Assembly (NCBI RefSeq): GCF_000380045.1
Contig: NZ_KB904340.1
Coordinates: forward strand, 180,805 to 244,804
Origin: Streptococcus marimammalium DSM 18627
GTDB lineage: Bacteria; Bacillota; Bacilli; Lactobacillales; Streptococcaceae
Reading direction: 5' to 3'
DNA: 64,000 nt
The position numbers and the translations under genes are program-made. Shown here in pieces: positions 10,506-19,712 of the stretch. The notes under the pieces are model-generated. The model did no database searches and was not told the DNA's origin. It saw nothing but the letters and a program-made list of their open reading frames with translations. Within the stretch, counting starts at the first letter, position 1. Each line of letters starts with the position of its first letter.

Positions 10506-11507
10506 TTATTTATTTATAAGACTAGTCGAGTGAACTACACGATTATCTCTTTCTGGATAGATAAGTTTAATAGCCTCGTTTACTGCAATTGGTGCCTCAC
10601 CAAAACCTGTAGCAATAAGTGATAGTTTGCAATCATAAATTGCTGCATCACCAACTGCAAAGACTCCTTTATGACTTGATTCAAAAGACGAAGAAACTTT
10701 GATACTTGTTCTTTGACTATCAACTGGCCAATTTTTAAGATTCTTATTTGAATTAGTAAAACCATAGCTAACAATTAGGTCATCTAAGAAAAGAGTTGTC
10801 ACTTGTTTGTCTTTAACTTCTTGAATAGTGAGTTGAGTGATAACTCCATTATTAGCTGCAAAAGAAACAGGAATAAATGGGGTTAAAAGTCTTACAGATG
10901 ATTTTTTCAAAAGTGAAACACTATGTTCATGAGCACGAAATTCTTTACGTCGATGAACAAGAGTAACGCTTTTTGCAATTTTTTCTAATTCCAAAGCCCA
11001 ATCAACTGCTGAATCTCCCCCACCACAGATAATAACGTTTCTATTTTTAAATTTTTCAAGCGATTTAATATGGTAATAAAGATTTGTTTGCTCAAATTCT
11101 TCTTCTTTTTCTAATCCTAATTTTCTTGGTGAAAATGCACCATTGCCACAAGCGAAAATAATAGTTTTAGAATGGTGAATAGTCTTTGAGGTATTTATCA
11201 CAAAAATATCATTAATTTTTTTAAATGTTTGTACCTCTTCTTTTAAACAAATAGTCAATTTATCTGAAACTAAATCTAGTTGTTTAATTAAGTTAGATAC
11301 TAAATCTTTTCCTAAAATAGAAGGATAAGCAGGAATATCAAAAATCTTTTTTTCTGGGTATAAAATAGCTGGTTGACCACCCAGCTCAGACAAGCTTTCA
11401 ATAATCTTTACTCGTACACCACGTAAACCAGCATAAAAAGCAGTGAAAAGACCAACAGGGCCTCCTCCAACTATAGTAATATCGTACACATCTTCTTTTG
11501 AACGCAT
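10506..11507 (-). CDS. Ferredoxin/flavodoxin--NADP+ reductase, thioredoxin-reductase-like
   Basis: FAD- and NADPH-binding oxidoreductase of the type 2 ferredoxin-NADP reductase family (YumC-like), which passes electrons between NADPH and ferredoxin or flavodoxin. The FAD site is GGGPVG at residues 14-19. The NADPH site is [11 protein letters not shown] near residue 165. The C-terminal FAD contact is GVFAVGDA near residue 282. The CxxC redox pair of true thioredoxin reductase is absent, which separates the two. GTGGAG precedes the ATG. It is 41 bases downstream of trmD and likely shares that transcript. Confidence 0.9.
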   Translation of the reverse strand: MRSKEDVYDITIVGGGPVGLFTAFYAGLRGVRVKIIESLSELGGQPAILYPEKKIFDIPAYPSILGKDLVSNLIKQLDLVSDKLTICLKEEVQTFKKINDIFVINTSKTIHHSKTIIFACGNGAFSPRKLGLEKEEEFEQTNLYYHIKSLEKFKNRNVIICGGGDSAVDWALELEKIAKSVTLVHRRKEFRAHEHSVSLLKKSSVRLLTPFIPVSFAANNGVITQLTIQEVKDKQVTTLFLDDLIVSYGFTNSNKNLKNWPVDSQRTSIKVSSSFESSHKGVFAVGDAAIYDCKLSLIATGFGEAPIAVNEAIKLIYPERDNRVVHSTSLINK

Positions 11508-11548
11508 TATTTCTCCACTATAACTATAAACATCATTTCATTATAAAT

Positions 11549-12277
11549 TTACTGAGATGATTTTAACTCTTCTTTAATTTCTGATAACATCATTTCTTCT
11601 TCATTTGTCATGAAATAATTTTCTAATAAATCAGGACGTTTCTGATAAGTTTTTTTAAGACTTTCTTTTAAACGCCACCTTCTAATGTTTTCATGGTGCC
11701 CACTCATTAAAACATCTGGTACTTTCATTCCTCTAAAATCATATGGGCGTGTGTATTGGGGATATTCTAATAAACCTGAAGAAAAACTATCTTCTTGATG
11801 ACTAGCCTCTTTACCAATCACATTTGGGATAAGACGAACTGTAGCATCTATAATAGCCATAGCAGCTAATTCCCCTCCTGTTAAGATAAAATCTCCCAAA
11901 GAAATTTCATCTGTTACCAATTCTTTAATTCGTTCATCATAACCTTCATAATGACCACAAATAAAAATAAGATTTTCTTCTTTGGCTAATTCTTCTGCAT
12001 ATGACTGAGACATTTGACGCCCAGCTGGTTCCAATAGAATTATTCTAGCATTTTGTGAATCTATTTTAGCAATAGTATCAAAAATTGGTTGAGCTCTTAA
12101 GAGCATCCCATGCCCACCGCCATAGGGTTCATCATCAACATGTCTGGCTTTTTCAGCATTTTCTCTAAAATTATAATAATTAATATCAACTAAACCTTTT
12201 TCTTGAGCCTTACCAACAATAGAGTGCTTTAAAGGAGAAAACATTTCTGGAAATAAAGTTAAAATATTAATCTTCAT
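11549..12277 (-). CDS. trmD: tRNA (guanine-N1-)-methyltransferase
   Basis: SPOUT methyltransferase that makes m1G37 in tRNAs reading CNN codons and so prevents +1 frameshifting. The product starts [13 protein letters not shown]. It contains EPYGGGHGM near residue 51 and the knotted SAM site [11 protein letters not shown] ... [12 protein letters not shown]. The length of 242 aa is normal. Its start lies inside the end of rimM (11-base overlap), so rimM and trmD are coupled as in many Firmicutes. Confidence 0.97.
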   Translation of the reverse strand: MKINILTLFPEMFSPLKHSIVGKAQEKGLVDINYYNFRENAEKARHVDDEPYGGGHGMLLRAQPIFDTIAKIDSQNARIILLEPAGRQMSQSYAEELAKEENLIFICGHYEGYDERIKELVTDEISLGDFILTGGELAAMAIIDATVRLIPNVIGKEASHQEDSFSSGLLEYPQYTRPYDFRGMKVPDVLMSGHHENIRRWRLKESLKKTYQKRPDLLENYFMTNEEEMMLSEIKEELKSSQ

Positions 12278-12785
12278 CGTCTAATCCTTCTAGTATATCA
12301 ACATCTATCTTTTTTTCAGCAAGATTAACAGATAAAACCACTGAAGGGATATAGGGAAGTAACAAGTCTTTTTTTCCCTTTCTTTGAACAACCCAAACAT
12401 CATTAGCACCAGGCTGTAAAATCTCTTTAATTTCACCAATATAGTGATTTTTTTCATAGACTGATAAGCCAATGATTTCATGATAATAAAATTCATCTGT
12501 GGCGAGTGGTGACAAAAATTCTTCAGAGATTTTCAAAGAATAATTCTTAAATTTTTCAACCTCATTGATATGATAAAGCCCTTTAAATTTAAGGATGTCA
12601 AAATTTTTATGTTGACGATGGCTTTCAACGTCAAGATTTCTAACAAATTGATTATTTTTGTCAAAAAGTGCTAATTGGCTGCCAACCTTATATCTTTCAA
12701 AGACAAAATCAGTCACACTCAAAACACGAACCTCACCTTTTAAACCTTGTGTATTCACAATCTTGCCAACATTAAAATAGTTCAT
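12267..12785 (-). CDS. rimM: Ribosome maturation factor RimM
   Basis: Assists maturation of the 30S head domain and binds protein S19. The 172-aa product has the N-terminal RimM barrel ([17 protein letters not shown]), then a PRC-barrel segment ([19 protein letters not shown] ... LLPYIPSVV). GGAG precedes the ATG. It heads a rimM-trmD unit with its own promoter, separate from rpsP-khpA upstream. Confidence 0.96.
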   Translation of the reverse strand: MNYFNVGKIVNTQGLKGEVRVLSVTDFVFERYKVGSQLALFDKNNQFVRNLDVESHRQHKNFDILKFKGLYHINEVEKFKNYSLKISEEFLSPLATDEFYYHEIIGLSVYEKNHYIGEIKEILQPGANDVWVVQRKGKKDLLLPYIPSVVLSVNLAEKKIDVDILEGLDDED

Positions 12786-12812
12786 AGTAACTCCATTTAT
12801 CTTGTTTTATTC

Positions 12813-12841
12813 ATTTTATCATTTTAAATTGTAATAAACAA
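12813..12841 (-). promoter_or_regulatory. Promoter of rimM-trmD
   Basis: Minus-strand TTGTTT (12836-12841), 17-base spacer, TAAAAT (12813-12818), preceded by TGA as an extended -10. The predicted start is about 20 bases before the rimM ATG. Confidence 0.65.
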
Positions 12842-12900
12842 GATTCTCTATTACACTTCCCAAATATAAACTTTCTAATGTAAATTAAATAGTAATAATA

Positions 12901-12927
12901 AAAAGCAGTAGGCAAGCTACTACTTTT
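12901..12927 (-). terminator. Terminator of rpsP-khpA overlapping the khpA stop
   Basis: Arms of 11 bases (12901-12911 and 12917-12927) pair with one G-T position around a 5-base loop and are followed on the minus strand by T-rich sequence. The khpA stop codon (12920-12922) lies inside the stem, so a terminating ribosome would cover it. Confidence 0.65.
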
Positions 12928-13159
12928 CATCGATAACAATTCTAACTTTTTTACCTTGTGTTGGTACAGAATAAACAATTGATCTTATTGCAGTAATTGT
13001 ACGTCCTTTTCTGCCAATAATGCGACCAACATCGTTTGCATCTAAATCAAGATGGTACTCTAAAAATTCTGGAGTATCCTGAATTTTGATTGAGAAATTT
13101 TCTGGATGTGAAATAAGAGGTTTCACAATTGCAATAATAAGATTTTCTATTGTATCCAT
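12920..13159 (-). CDS. khpA: KH-domain RNA-binding protein KhpA (YlqC)
   Basis: Small (79 aa) single KH-domain protein. It has the GXXG loop GRKG at residues 49-52 within [17 protein letters not shown]. In pneumococcus KhpA pairs with KhpB/EloR and affects cell elongation and many RNAs. It lies 5 bases after rpsP, the usual Firmicute arrangement, so expression follows S16. Confidence 0.93.
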   Translation of the reverse strand: MDTIENLIIAIVKPLISHPENFSIKIQDTPEFLEYHLDLDANDVGRIIGRKGRTITAIRSIVYSVPTQGKKVRIVIDEK

Positions 13160-13164
13160 AAGCC

Positions 13165-13437
13165 TTATTTCGTAAATTTAGATTCATGGAATTTTTTCAT
13201 AATTCCAGCTTTTGAGAAGATACTGCGAACAGTGTCAGAAGGTTGTGCACCTTTAGATAACCAATCAAGAACACGTTCTTCTTTAAGTGTTACTTGGTTT
13301 TCTGCTAAAAGTGGATTATAAGTTCCAACTGTCTCAACAAAACGTCCATCACGTGGTGCACGTGAGTCTGCAACATTAATACGGTAAAAAGGTTTTTTTC
13401 TTGAACCCATACGAGTTAAGCGAATTTTAACTGCCAT
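13165..13437 (-). CDS. rpsP: 30S ribosomal protein S16
   Basis: The 90-aa product starts [20 protein letters not shown] and continues [22 protein letters not shown], unmistakable S16. The frame stays open upstream to 13539, but the strong promoter at 13487-13514 lies within that extension and a GAGAGA ribosome site precedes 13437, so the ATG at 13437 is the start. Confidence 0.98.
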   Translation of the reverse strand: MAVKIRLTRMGSRKKPFYRINVADSRAPRDGRFVETVGTYNPLLAENQVTLKEERVLDWLSKGAQPSDTVRSIFSKAGIMKKFHESKFTK

Positions 13438-13486
13438 TTGTCTCTCTTTTCTTTTTTTATTAATATTATAACAATATTCTTCATTC

Positions 13487-13514
13487 ATTATAACATAAAA
13501 AAAATAAGTGTCAA
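13487..13514 (-). promoter_or_regulatory. Strong promoter of rpsP-khpA
   Basis: Minus-strand perfect TTGACA (13509-13514), 16-base T-rich spacer, TGT-TATAAT (13487-13492). A second TGT-TATAAT occurs further downstream near 13464. Consensus boxes fit a ribosomal protein gene. The -35 is also the 3' arm of the preceding terminator. Confidence 0.8.
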
Positions 13515-13530
13515 GAAAAAATCTTGACAC
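13500..13530 (-). terminator. Intrinsic terminator after the TVP38-like gene
   Basis: Perfect 9-base arms GTGTCAAGA (13508-13516) and TCTTGACAC (13522-13530) around a 5-base loop. On the minus strand the stem is followed by TTATTTTTTTT. It ends the macAB-TVP38 transcript nine bases after the stop at 13539. Confidence 0.8.
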
Positions 13531-13538
13531 CATTACCA

Positions 13539-14156
13539 TTAGAAAAAGTTTTTAACTAACTGACCACCATAAATCCAAAAATAACTGTATGAAATAATTG
13601 AAATAGGTTTTGTAATTAAAATAATGGTAATAAATTTACGATAACTCATTTTGGTCAATCCAGTAACCATAACAAGAATATCAGCTGGTGATACTGGAGA
13701 TAACATATTTAAGATAAAAAAATATTCATAGGTTGGGCTAGATAATTTATTTTCATAATAATCTAGTTGTTTCTCTTTAGTGAACAATAATATAAATTTT
13801 CGACCATAGTTTCTAGTAATTGCAAATAAAATAATACTTCCAATGATAATGCCAATATAATTAAGAAGAAATCCAATTATTGGTCCAAATGCTATGAAAC
13901 CAACTACTGTAGTAACACCACCAGGAATAATAGGGATTATAACTTGAACAATTTGAATAATAAAAAATAAAATTGTTCCGCAAAAAAGATGTTCTTTTAT
14001 TAATTGTGCTAAAGCATCAGGATTATTTAAAATATCTAATCCTTTAATAAGATAAATAACAAGGGCAATTGATAAAATAATTGAAACAATCCCTAAAATA
14101 TGGAATATTTTTTTTAATTTTTCATACTTTTCTTTTCGGTTAATTAGCCTATTCAT
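13539..14156 (-). CDS. TVP38/TMEM64 (DedA-superfamily) membrane protein
   Basis: A 205-aa membrane protein with about five hydrophobic segments and the VTT-domain features [15 protein letters not shown] and [17 protein letters not shown]. DedA-superfamily members include lipid scramblases and carriers that flip undecaprenyl phosphate or phosphatidylethanolamine; the activity of this one is unknown. It overlaps the macB-like permease gene by 8 bases and so is the last gene of the efflux operon. This suggests a role in envelope lipid handling alongside the transporter (inference). Confidence 0.85.
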   Translation of the reverse strand: MNRLINRKEKYEKLKKIFHILGIVSIILSIALVIYLIKGLDILNNPDALAQLIKEHLFCGTILFFIIQIVQVIIPIIPGGVTTVVGFIAFGPIIGFLLNYIGIIIGSIILFAITRNYGRKFILLFTKEKQLDYYENKLSSPTYEYFFILNMLSPVSPADILVMVTGLTKMSYRKFITIILITKPISIISYSYFWIYGGQLVKNFF

Positions 14157-15366
14157 ATCTTAAAGCCTCAATTGGATCTAACTTACTAGCTTTATTTGCT
14201 GGAAGAATACCAAAAATAATACCAATAAGAGCTGAGAAAATAATACTTCCAATAGCAACCGGTATTGAAACACTTGGATGCATATCTGGTAATGATTGAT
14301 CGATAAGAGTAGTTACGCCGTAGGCAATAATCAAGCCAATCAGACCACCTAGCATAGTTAATACCATAGACTCAATTAAAAATTGAGTTAATATATTTCC
14401 TCTTGTTGCGCCTAACGCTTTTCTAAGACCAATTTCTCTAGTTCTTTCAGTGACAGAAACAAGCATAATATTCATAACACCTATTCCACCCACCAATAGC
14501 GAAATGCCGGCAATTGAGCCAATTACTGTTGTCATAACGCCAAAAGCTTCGTTAATATTATTTAAAACTTCTTCTAGGTTATAAGTCTTATAGGTTCCAT
14601 TTTGAGCACCTGATAAGTTGGTCAATTTCTGACCTGCTTCTTCACCTAAAATCGAAGCATTTTTAACATCATCTACATGAATGTATATCATACTGATTTC
14701 ATCAACATTAAATTCAGCTGATAATTGTGTGTTGGCCATAATTGCAGTTCCATCATTTGGTAGACCTGAAATCATTCCTGACTCCTCTATTTGTTCTTTA
14801 TAGATACCAACAACAAGATAAGCCTTATCACCCACAGAAACAACTTGATTTAAAGCATTTTCTGGACTATCAAAAAGTTTCTTTGCTAGTTTTGTATCAA
14901 GCATTATAATACGAGAAAATTTTTGAAAATCAATTGTTTGAAAAGAACGGCCAGCTACAATTTCTATTTCTTTCACATCAAAATAAGTTTGATTTACGCC
15001 AGTCACATTAATGTTTTCAGCTTTTTTTGATTTAAAATCGATCGTTGCTGTTGTCATATTGGTGACATAATAGTTATCGATTCCTTTTGTTTCCATAACT
15101 ATTTGTTGTAGCCATTCTTCTTTAATTTGGGGTGGTTTATAGTCCATAAAATTTTCTTCTATTAAATCAAACGAATCAGGCTCATAGTATAACTGAATGT
15201 CTTGTTGATCAGAAGTGAAGATACTTGTCACTTGTTCTTTCATTCCCTGACCAAGTGCCATAATGATAACTACAGAGGTTACACCAATAATAATACCAAG
15301 CATGGTTAAAAGTGATCTCATTTTATGACTCAAAATGGAAGTCAGAGCAAATTTCCAATGTTCCAT
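14149..15366 (-). CDS. ABC transporter permease, MacB/FtsX type
   Basis: A 405-aa permease with one N-terminal transmembrane helix, a large extracellular MacB-type domain (about residues 40-270), then three helices carrying the FtsX motif. The motif reads VSVTERTREIGLRKALGAT, ending [28 protein letters not shown]. With the adjacent ATPase and HlyD-like adaptor it makes a MacAB-style exporter without an outer-membrane partner. The closest known parallel is the pneumococcal Spr0693-0695 system, implicated in antimicrobial peptide resistance. It starts 4 bases after the ATPase gene. Confidence 0.9.
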   Translation of the reverse strand: MEHWKFALTSILSHKMRSLLTMLGIIIGVTSVVIIMALGQGMKEQVTSIFTSDQQDIQLYYEPDSFDLIEENFMDYKPPQIKEEWLQQIVMETKGIDNYYVTNMTTATIDFKSKKAENINVTGVNQTYFDVKEIEIVAGRSFQTIDFQKFSRIIMLDTKLAKKLFDSPENALNQVVSVGDKAYLVVGIYKEQIEESGMISGLPNDGTAIMANTQLSAEFNVDEISMIYIHVDDVKNASILGEEAGQKLTNLSGAQNGTYKTYNLEEVLNNINEAFGVMTTVIGSIAGISLLVGGIGVMNIMLVSVTERTREIGLRKALGATRGNILTQFLIESMVLTMLGGLIGLIIAYGVTTLIDQSLPDMHPSVSIPVAIGSIIFSALIGIIFGILPANKASKLDPIEALRYE

Positions 15367-15369
15367 AAC

Positions 15370-16083
15370 TTACTCCTCCTTCACTTTTGCTTGTTTAGAC
15401 CATTTCTCAACAATCTCTCCATCTCGAAGAACAATGGTATGCTTAGCATATGAAGCAATTTCTGGCTCATGAGTAACCATAATGATAGTTTTTCCTTCAT
15501 TGTTTAGCTCTGTTAATAGCTCCATAATTTGTTGACCAGTTTTAGTGTCTAAAGCACCAGTTGGTTCATCTGCTAAAATTAATGACGGGTTATTAACAAG
15601 AGCTCGAGCAATGGCAACTCTTTGTTTTTGACCACCTGAAAGCTCAGATGGTAAGTGACTTTTTCTATCTGATAATTCAACTTTTTCAAGTAGCTCTTCA
15701 GCCATTTTTCTACGTTTAGTTGAAGAAACACCAGCATAGATGAGGGGTAGTTCGACATTTTGAACAGCATCTAATTTTGATAATAAGAAAAATTGTTGAA
15801 ACACGAAACCTAGTTCTTTATTTCTGACTTCAGCTAATTTTTTTTCTGATAAATCATCAACATATTGACCATTTAATTGATATTCACCTGATGTAGGTCT
15901 ATCTAGTAAACCAATCATATTCATTAATGTAGATTTCCCTGAACCAGATGGGCCCATAATTGCTAGAAAATCTCCTTTTTCAACTCTTAGATTAATACCT
16001 TTTAAAACCTGTAATTCCTCATCACCATTATGATAACTCTTAATGATATTATGTAATTTAATAAGGGTATTTTCTTTATTCAC
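15370..16083 (-). CDS. ABC transporter ATP-binding protein, MacB/LolD type
   Basis: Energises the adjacent permease. With the GTG start at 16083 the product is 237 aa: Walker A GPSGSGKST at residues 44-52, LSGGQKQRVAIARAL near 147, and LILADEPTGALD near 167. An in-frame extension to 16188 is open but has no ribosome site. GAGG stands 9 bases before the GTG, and the usual family length is about 230-240 aa, so 16083 is chosen. The start overlaps the adaptor gene stop by 8 bases. Confidence 0.93.
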   Translation of the reverse strand: MNKENTLIKLHNIIKSYHNGDEELQVLKGINLRVEKGDFLAIMGPSGSGKSTLMNMIGLLDRPTSGEYQLNGQYVDDLSEKKLAEVRNKELGFVFQQFFLLSKLDAVQNVELPLIYAGVSSTKRRKMAEELLEKVELSDRKSHLPSELSGGQKQRVAIARALVNNPSLILADEPTGALDTKTGQQIMELLTELNNEGKTIIMVTHEPEIASYAKHTIVLRDGEIVEKWSKQAKVKEE

Positions 16084-17266
16084 TAGACTTATCCTCTGCT
16101 TCATCATCGTATGGTATAGCAATATCACCATCAATTGTTTGACCTTCTTTGAAATCATCCCAAGGAAAGTCGACAACAATTTGACCAATTTCTATACCAC
16201 CAGTGACTTCTTGATAAACAGCATCCGCTTTTCCTATAGTCACTTCTTTTTTTGTGATTTTGCTTGTGTTTTTATTAAAAATCCAAACATAGTTTTTATC
16301 TTTTTCTTTAACAATTGCAGTAACTGGAACAAGTTTATTTTTTTCATTATTAATAACTTCAATACTTACTTTAAAACCTTGTTTTAAACTACTAGAATCA
16401 CTTGTGAAGTTTATTTTAAATGGATACATTGAAGAATTTGATGACTGCTCACCTACTCCATTACTGGCTTCAGTTGGATAGTTTGAAACATAATTAATTT
16501 TACCAGTAAATGATTGATCTGGATAAACTTTTGAAGTGATTTTAACATCTTGATCAACTTTAATATTAGCTAAATCATATTCTGTTAAATCCCCTTCAAC
16601 TTGCAATTGTCCCTCACTAACGATATGAATTAGAACTTGTCCACCTTGCTTAGAAGGGTTAACTGATGTATTCACTTCTACAACAGTTCCGCTAACATCA
16701 CTAACAATAATTGTTTGGTTAAGTGCTTCTTGTGCTTTATTAACAACAGCTTGAGCATCAGCATATGCATCATATAAATCATTGAGTTGACTGTCAATAG
16801 ATTTTTCAATAAGAGTAGATTCTAGTGCTTCTTCTCCATTATGGGTTTGGACGTTTGTAGCACCATTTCTAACTTCTTCAATTTGACGACCAACTTTATT
16901 TAGGGCTCTAACAGCTTGATCATATTCTGCTTGAGCAGCTGTTGTATCATATTGTAATAATTTTTGGCCTGGCTCAACAGCGTTACCAACTGAAACATCA
17001 AAGGAAGCAATCTCACCCTTAGAAGGATCATAATAAACATATTGTTCATTGAGAGCTTTCACTGTTCCAGACAACAAAGTACTAGAAGCTATCGATCCTT
17101 CAGTAACTTCAGCTAATGTATAAGGAGGTTTTGCATCATTTTCAACTAATGAGTTTTTATTTTGACTCCAAAAATATGCTGCTAAAATAAGAGCTAAAAC
17201 TAAAATAGGCAATAAGATAAAAAGAGTTTTCTTTTTTTTAGAACCACCTTTAACTTTCCTTGACAT
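16076..17266 (-). CDS. Efflux adaptor, HlyD/MacA family
   Basis: Membrane-fusion-type adaptor of 396 aa. It has a basic N-terminus, one transmembrane helix (about residues 13-31), a beta-barrel/lipoyl part (YVYYDPSKGEIASFDVSVGNAVEPGQKLLQYD in two halves), a short coiled-coil hairpin, and a C-terminal membrane-proximal domain. In Gram-positive MacAB-like systems the adaptor works outside the membrane with the permease. First gene of the operon adaptor-ATPase-permease-TVP38. Strong ribosome site AAAGGAG and promoter immediately upstream. Confidence 0.9.
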   Translation of the reverse strand: MSRKVKGGSKKKKTLFILLPILVLALILAAYFWSQNKNSLVENDAKPPYTLAEVTEGSIASSTLLSGTVKALNEQYVYYDPSKGEIASFDVSVGNAVEPGQKLLQYDTTAAQAEYDQAVRALNKVGRQIEEVRNGATNVQTHNGEEALESTLIEKSIDSQLNDLYDAYADAQAVVNKAQEALNQTIIVSDVSGTVVEVNTSVNPSKQGGQVLIHIVSEGQLQVEGDLTEYDLANIKVDQDVKITSKVYPDQSFTGKINYVSNYPTEASNGVGEQSSNSSMYPFKINFTSDSSSLKQGFKVSIEVINNEKNKLVPVTAIVKEKDKNYVWIFNKNTSKITKKEVTIGKADAVYQEVTGGIEIGQIVVDFPWDDFKEGQTIDGDIAIPYDDEAEDKSSE

Positions 17267-17277
17267 CTTCGTCTCCT

Positions 17278-17299
17278 TTGTATTGTTTGTTTAATACAA
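17278..17299 (-). promoter_or_regulatory. Inverted repeat at the start of the macAB-like transcript (candidate operator)
   Basis: Perfect arms TTGTATT (17278-17284) and AATACAA (17293-17299) separated by 8 bases. The repeat begins at the edge of the -10, spans the predicted transcript start near 17292, and reaches the ribosome site. It is AT-only and lacks a T-run, so it is not terminator-like. A repressor bound here would block initiation. No regulator gene lies adjacent. Confidence 0.5.
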
Positions 17300-17327
17300 G
17301 TATACTTTTTTTAAAATTAAAAGTCAA
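17299..17327 (-). promoter_or_regulatory. Promoter of the macAB-like operon
   Basis: Minus-strand TTGACT (17322-17327), 17-base spacer, TATACT (17299-17304). Near-consensus boxes with ideal spacing, and the start would lie about 25 bases before the adaptor ATG. Confidence 0.75.
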
Positions 17328-17498
17328 ACAATAATTAAGAAAAAGTAAAACTAATTTTGATTTTTTTAAAATTTGAAGTTAATTAAATTTTTAGAAACAG
17401 CCTCATTATAATCATCCATTTTCTATTATAATGGTGTAATTACCTTACAAATTTGTTCTTTTTAGGTTACACAAGACTTTTTCACCAAAATAATCAAT

Positions 17499-17527
17499 TT
17501 GACAATAAAGTAAGATATTGCTAAACT
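17499..17527 (+). promoter_or_regulatory. Promoter of the PrsW-like gene
   Basis: TTGACA (17499-17504), 17-base spacer, TAAACT (17522-17527), followed by an AAGGAG ribosome site and ATG at 17557. The remaining bases between this and the macAB promoter (17328-17498) are AT-rich and hold nothing else I can name. Confidence 0.65.
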
Positions 17528-17556
17528 ATAACATAATTTATATAAGGAGAAAATAA

Positions 17557-18360
17557 ATGTCAATTTTAACAACTAAACAAAAAATAGCTGTTTCTGTCTG
17601 GCTTTTTTTAATCATCTATGGCATTGATTTTGAATTGTTTCCACTAATTGAGTATGATGGTCCAGTAATCAATCAAATTATTATTCTTTTTAGTACTCTC
17701 TTATTAGCATTTTATATAATACCAATGTCCCTTGCTATCAAATTTTTAAAAAAACAATTAAAGATTCCAAGTAAGATAATCATTGTTTCTATTATCTCAG
17801 GTATGTTAATTACTGGGTGGTTATCTAGTATCGGAAATGGTTTTTCCTATTCAGTATTACAAGTAATTGGTTTTGATAAGCAGTTTTTACAAGACTGGGA
17901 AGCAGCATTAACCGCTCCTTTTGTAGAAGAGACTATTAAAGCTTTAATGACTTTTTCAATTCTTTATTTTTTCAAGATTTTTAAAAAAGAAACTGTATTT
18001 ATTTCTGGTTTAACAGTAGGATTTGGATTTCAAATTGTTGAAGATTTTGCTTATATTTTAACTGATGCTTCTGAGCAAATTGACTACACTATTGGTACAA
18101 CTATTTCAAGAGTTTCAGGTGCACTTTCCTCACATTATCTTTACACATCAGTTTTATGCTTGGGTATATTTCTGTTAGTATCAAAATCTAAAGAAATATC
18201 TAAAAAGAAAATTATGACTTGGTCCTTTCTACCAATTTTACTTCATTTTTTATGGAATTCACCACTAAATGTCAGTCCGGTGATTTCTGCTATTTTAGCA
18301 ACAATTTCTGTTCTTCTATTTATAGATGCTCTAACATTTATTTATCCAAAATTAAATTAA
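17557..18360 (+). CDS. PrsW-family intramembrane metalloprotease-like protein
   Basis: A 267-aa membrane protein with about eight hydrophobic segments. It carries the PrsW pattern: PFVEETIK with E124-E125 and K128, then GFGFQIVED with E162, then SSHYLYT with H193, and a final LHFLWN with H230. These are the presumed zinc ligands and catalytic residues. PrsW proteases cleave substrates within the membrane, for example an anti-sigma factor in Bacillus; no substrate is evident here. It is a single-gene unit with its own promoter and a strong terminator, and is divergent from the efflux operon. Confidence 0.82.
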   Translation: MSILTTKQKIAVSVWLFLIIYGIDFELFPLIEYDGPVINQIIILFSTLLLAFYIIPMSLAIKFLKKQLKIPSKIIIVSIISGMLITGWLSSIGNGFSYSVLQVIGFDKQFLQDWEAALTAPFVEETIKALMTFSILYFFKIFKKETVFISGLTVGFGFQIVEDFAYILTDASEQIDYTIGTTISRVSGALSSHYLYTSVLCLGIFLLVSKSKEISKKKIMTWSFLPILLHFLWNSPLNVSPVISAILATISVLLFIDALTFIYPKLN

Positions 18361-18367
18361 AAATAGT

Positions 18368-18415
18368 AAAAATCCTTGATTATAATGTTTTTTAGCATTA
18401 TAATCAAGGATTTTT
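18368..18415. terminator. Bidirectional terminator between prsW-like gene and pyrP
   Basis: Perfect 20-base arms (18368-18387 and 18396-18415) around an 8-base loop, with A-run on one side and T-run on the other. It can serve both converging genes. Confidence 0.9.
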
Positions 18416-18437
18416 AAACTAATCATACGATAATATA

Positions 18438-19700
18438 TTAATTATCTTCAGGAAGTATTTGATAAAGAAAAATACCAAAAATGGTTGAAACTGCAACACC
18501 TGGGATGTGAAGCCAAGGTGTTTGTATAATCAACCCACCAATTCCTGAAATAAGGATAACACTTGTGATAAAAAGATTTTTCTTATTGTCTAAATTAACT
18601 TTTGATTCTATTAGAATTTTAAGTCCGCTAGCACCAATAACACCAAATAAAGCTAATGAAATACCACCTACAACTGGTGTTGGAATAGAATGAATAAGAG
18701 CAGAAATTTTTCCTATAAAACTTAGAAGAATAGCAAATACTGCTGCTCCAGCAATCACATAAACAGAGTAGATTTTATTGAGTGCCATAACACCAATGTT
18801 TTCACCATAAGAAGTTACTGGTGGTGCTCCAAAAAATCCTGCAAGAACTTGTGCAAGACCATCACCTGCTAAGGTTTTATCAAGACCAGGATCTTTAAAA
18901 TAATCTCTATCAGTTAAACTATTTAAAACCATCACATGCCCAAAATGCTCGGTCATTGTGACAAAAGCAATTGGTGCCATAGTTAAAATAGCACTAGGAT
19001 AAAATTTTAAACTGTAGTTTAAAAAGAGAATATTGAATGAAGGTAAACTAAACCAGTTTGCTGCTTCAACTTCCGTGAAACTGACAAGTTCTTGTCCAGT
19101 TACTAAACCAAACAAGAGTGAAAATAAATATCCTGAAATTAGTCCTAAAAGTATAGGAATTACACCAATAATTCCCTTACCAAAAATATTAAAAAGTATG
19201 ACAGCAAATAAAGTAAATAAGCCAATAACAACATAACTAACATTGTAAGTGCCATCTTTTAACATAACGTCATTAACTGCCACTGAAGCAAGACTAAGTC
19301 CAATAACCATAACAATTGGTCCCACCACTACAGGAGGCAAAATTTTATCAATCCAGTTATTACCTAACCTTCTAACAATAAAAGCTACTGCAAAGTAGAC
19401 TAAACCCCCAGTGATTGCTCCTTGTGCTACAGCGCCAATTCCATCAGTTTTTAAAAGAGTTTGCATGGCACCGATATAGGCAAAACTAGAGCCCATATAG
19501 GCTGGAATTTTATATTTTGTTACTGATAAGTGGGCTAAAGTACCTAATCCACTTGAAAAAAGTGCCACAGCTGGGTCAATCCCCACAAGAATAGGAACAA
19601 GTACAGTAGCTCCAAACATAGCAAAAAGATGTTGAAAGGATAAACCTATAAGCAAACTTGGTTTTGGCATATCGTGAACATCATATCTAATCTCTTCCAT
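18438..19700 (-). CDS. pyrP: Uracil permease (NCS2 family)
   Basis: A 420-aa uracil:proton symporter of the UraA/PyrP group, with 12-14 hydrophobic segments. Family motifs include GLSFQHLFAMFGATVLVP at the N-terminus, TEHFGHV and GDGLAQVLAGFFGAPPVTSYGENIG in the substrate region. It follows pyrR by 12 bases and is governed by the PyrR attenuator. The operon stops after it: no pyrB, carA or carB is present, unlike in several streptococci. Confidence 0.95.
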   Translation of the reverse strand: MEEIRYDVHDMPKPSLLIGLSFQHLFAMFGATVLVPILVGIDPAVALFSSGLGTLAHLSVTKYKIPAYMGSSFAYIGAMQTLLKTDGIGAVAQGAITGGLVYFAVAFIVRRLGNNWIDKILPPVVVGPIVMVIGLSLASVAVNDVMLKDGTYNVSYVVIGLFTLFAVILFNIFGKGIIGVIPILLGLISGYLFSLLFGLVTGQELVSFTEVEAANWFSLPSFNILFLNYSLKFYPSAILTMAPIAFVTMTEHFGHVMVLNSLTDRDYFKDPGLDKTLAGDGLAQVLAGFFGAPPVTSYGENIGVMALNKIYSVYVIAGAAVFAILLSFIGKISALIHSIPTPVVGGISLALFGVIGASGLKILIESKVNLDNKKNLFITSVILISGIGGLIIQTPWLHIPGVAVSTIFGIFLYQILPEDN

Positions 19701-19712
19701 TTTATCTCCTTA

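Noticed and set aside
13438..13539. A 34-residue N-terminal extension of S16
   Set aside because: The rpsP promoter lies inside it, S16 is about 90 residues, and a ribosome site precedes the internal ATG.
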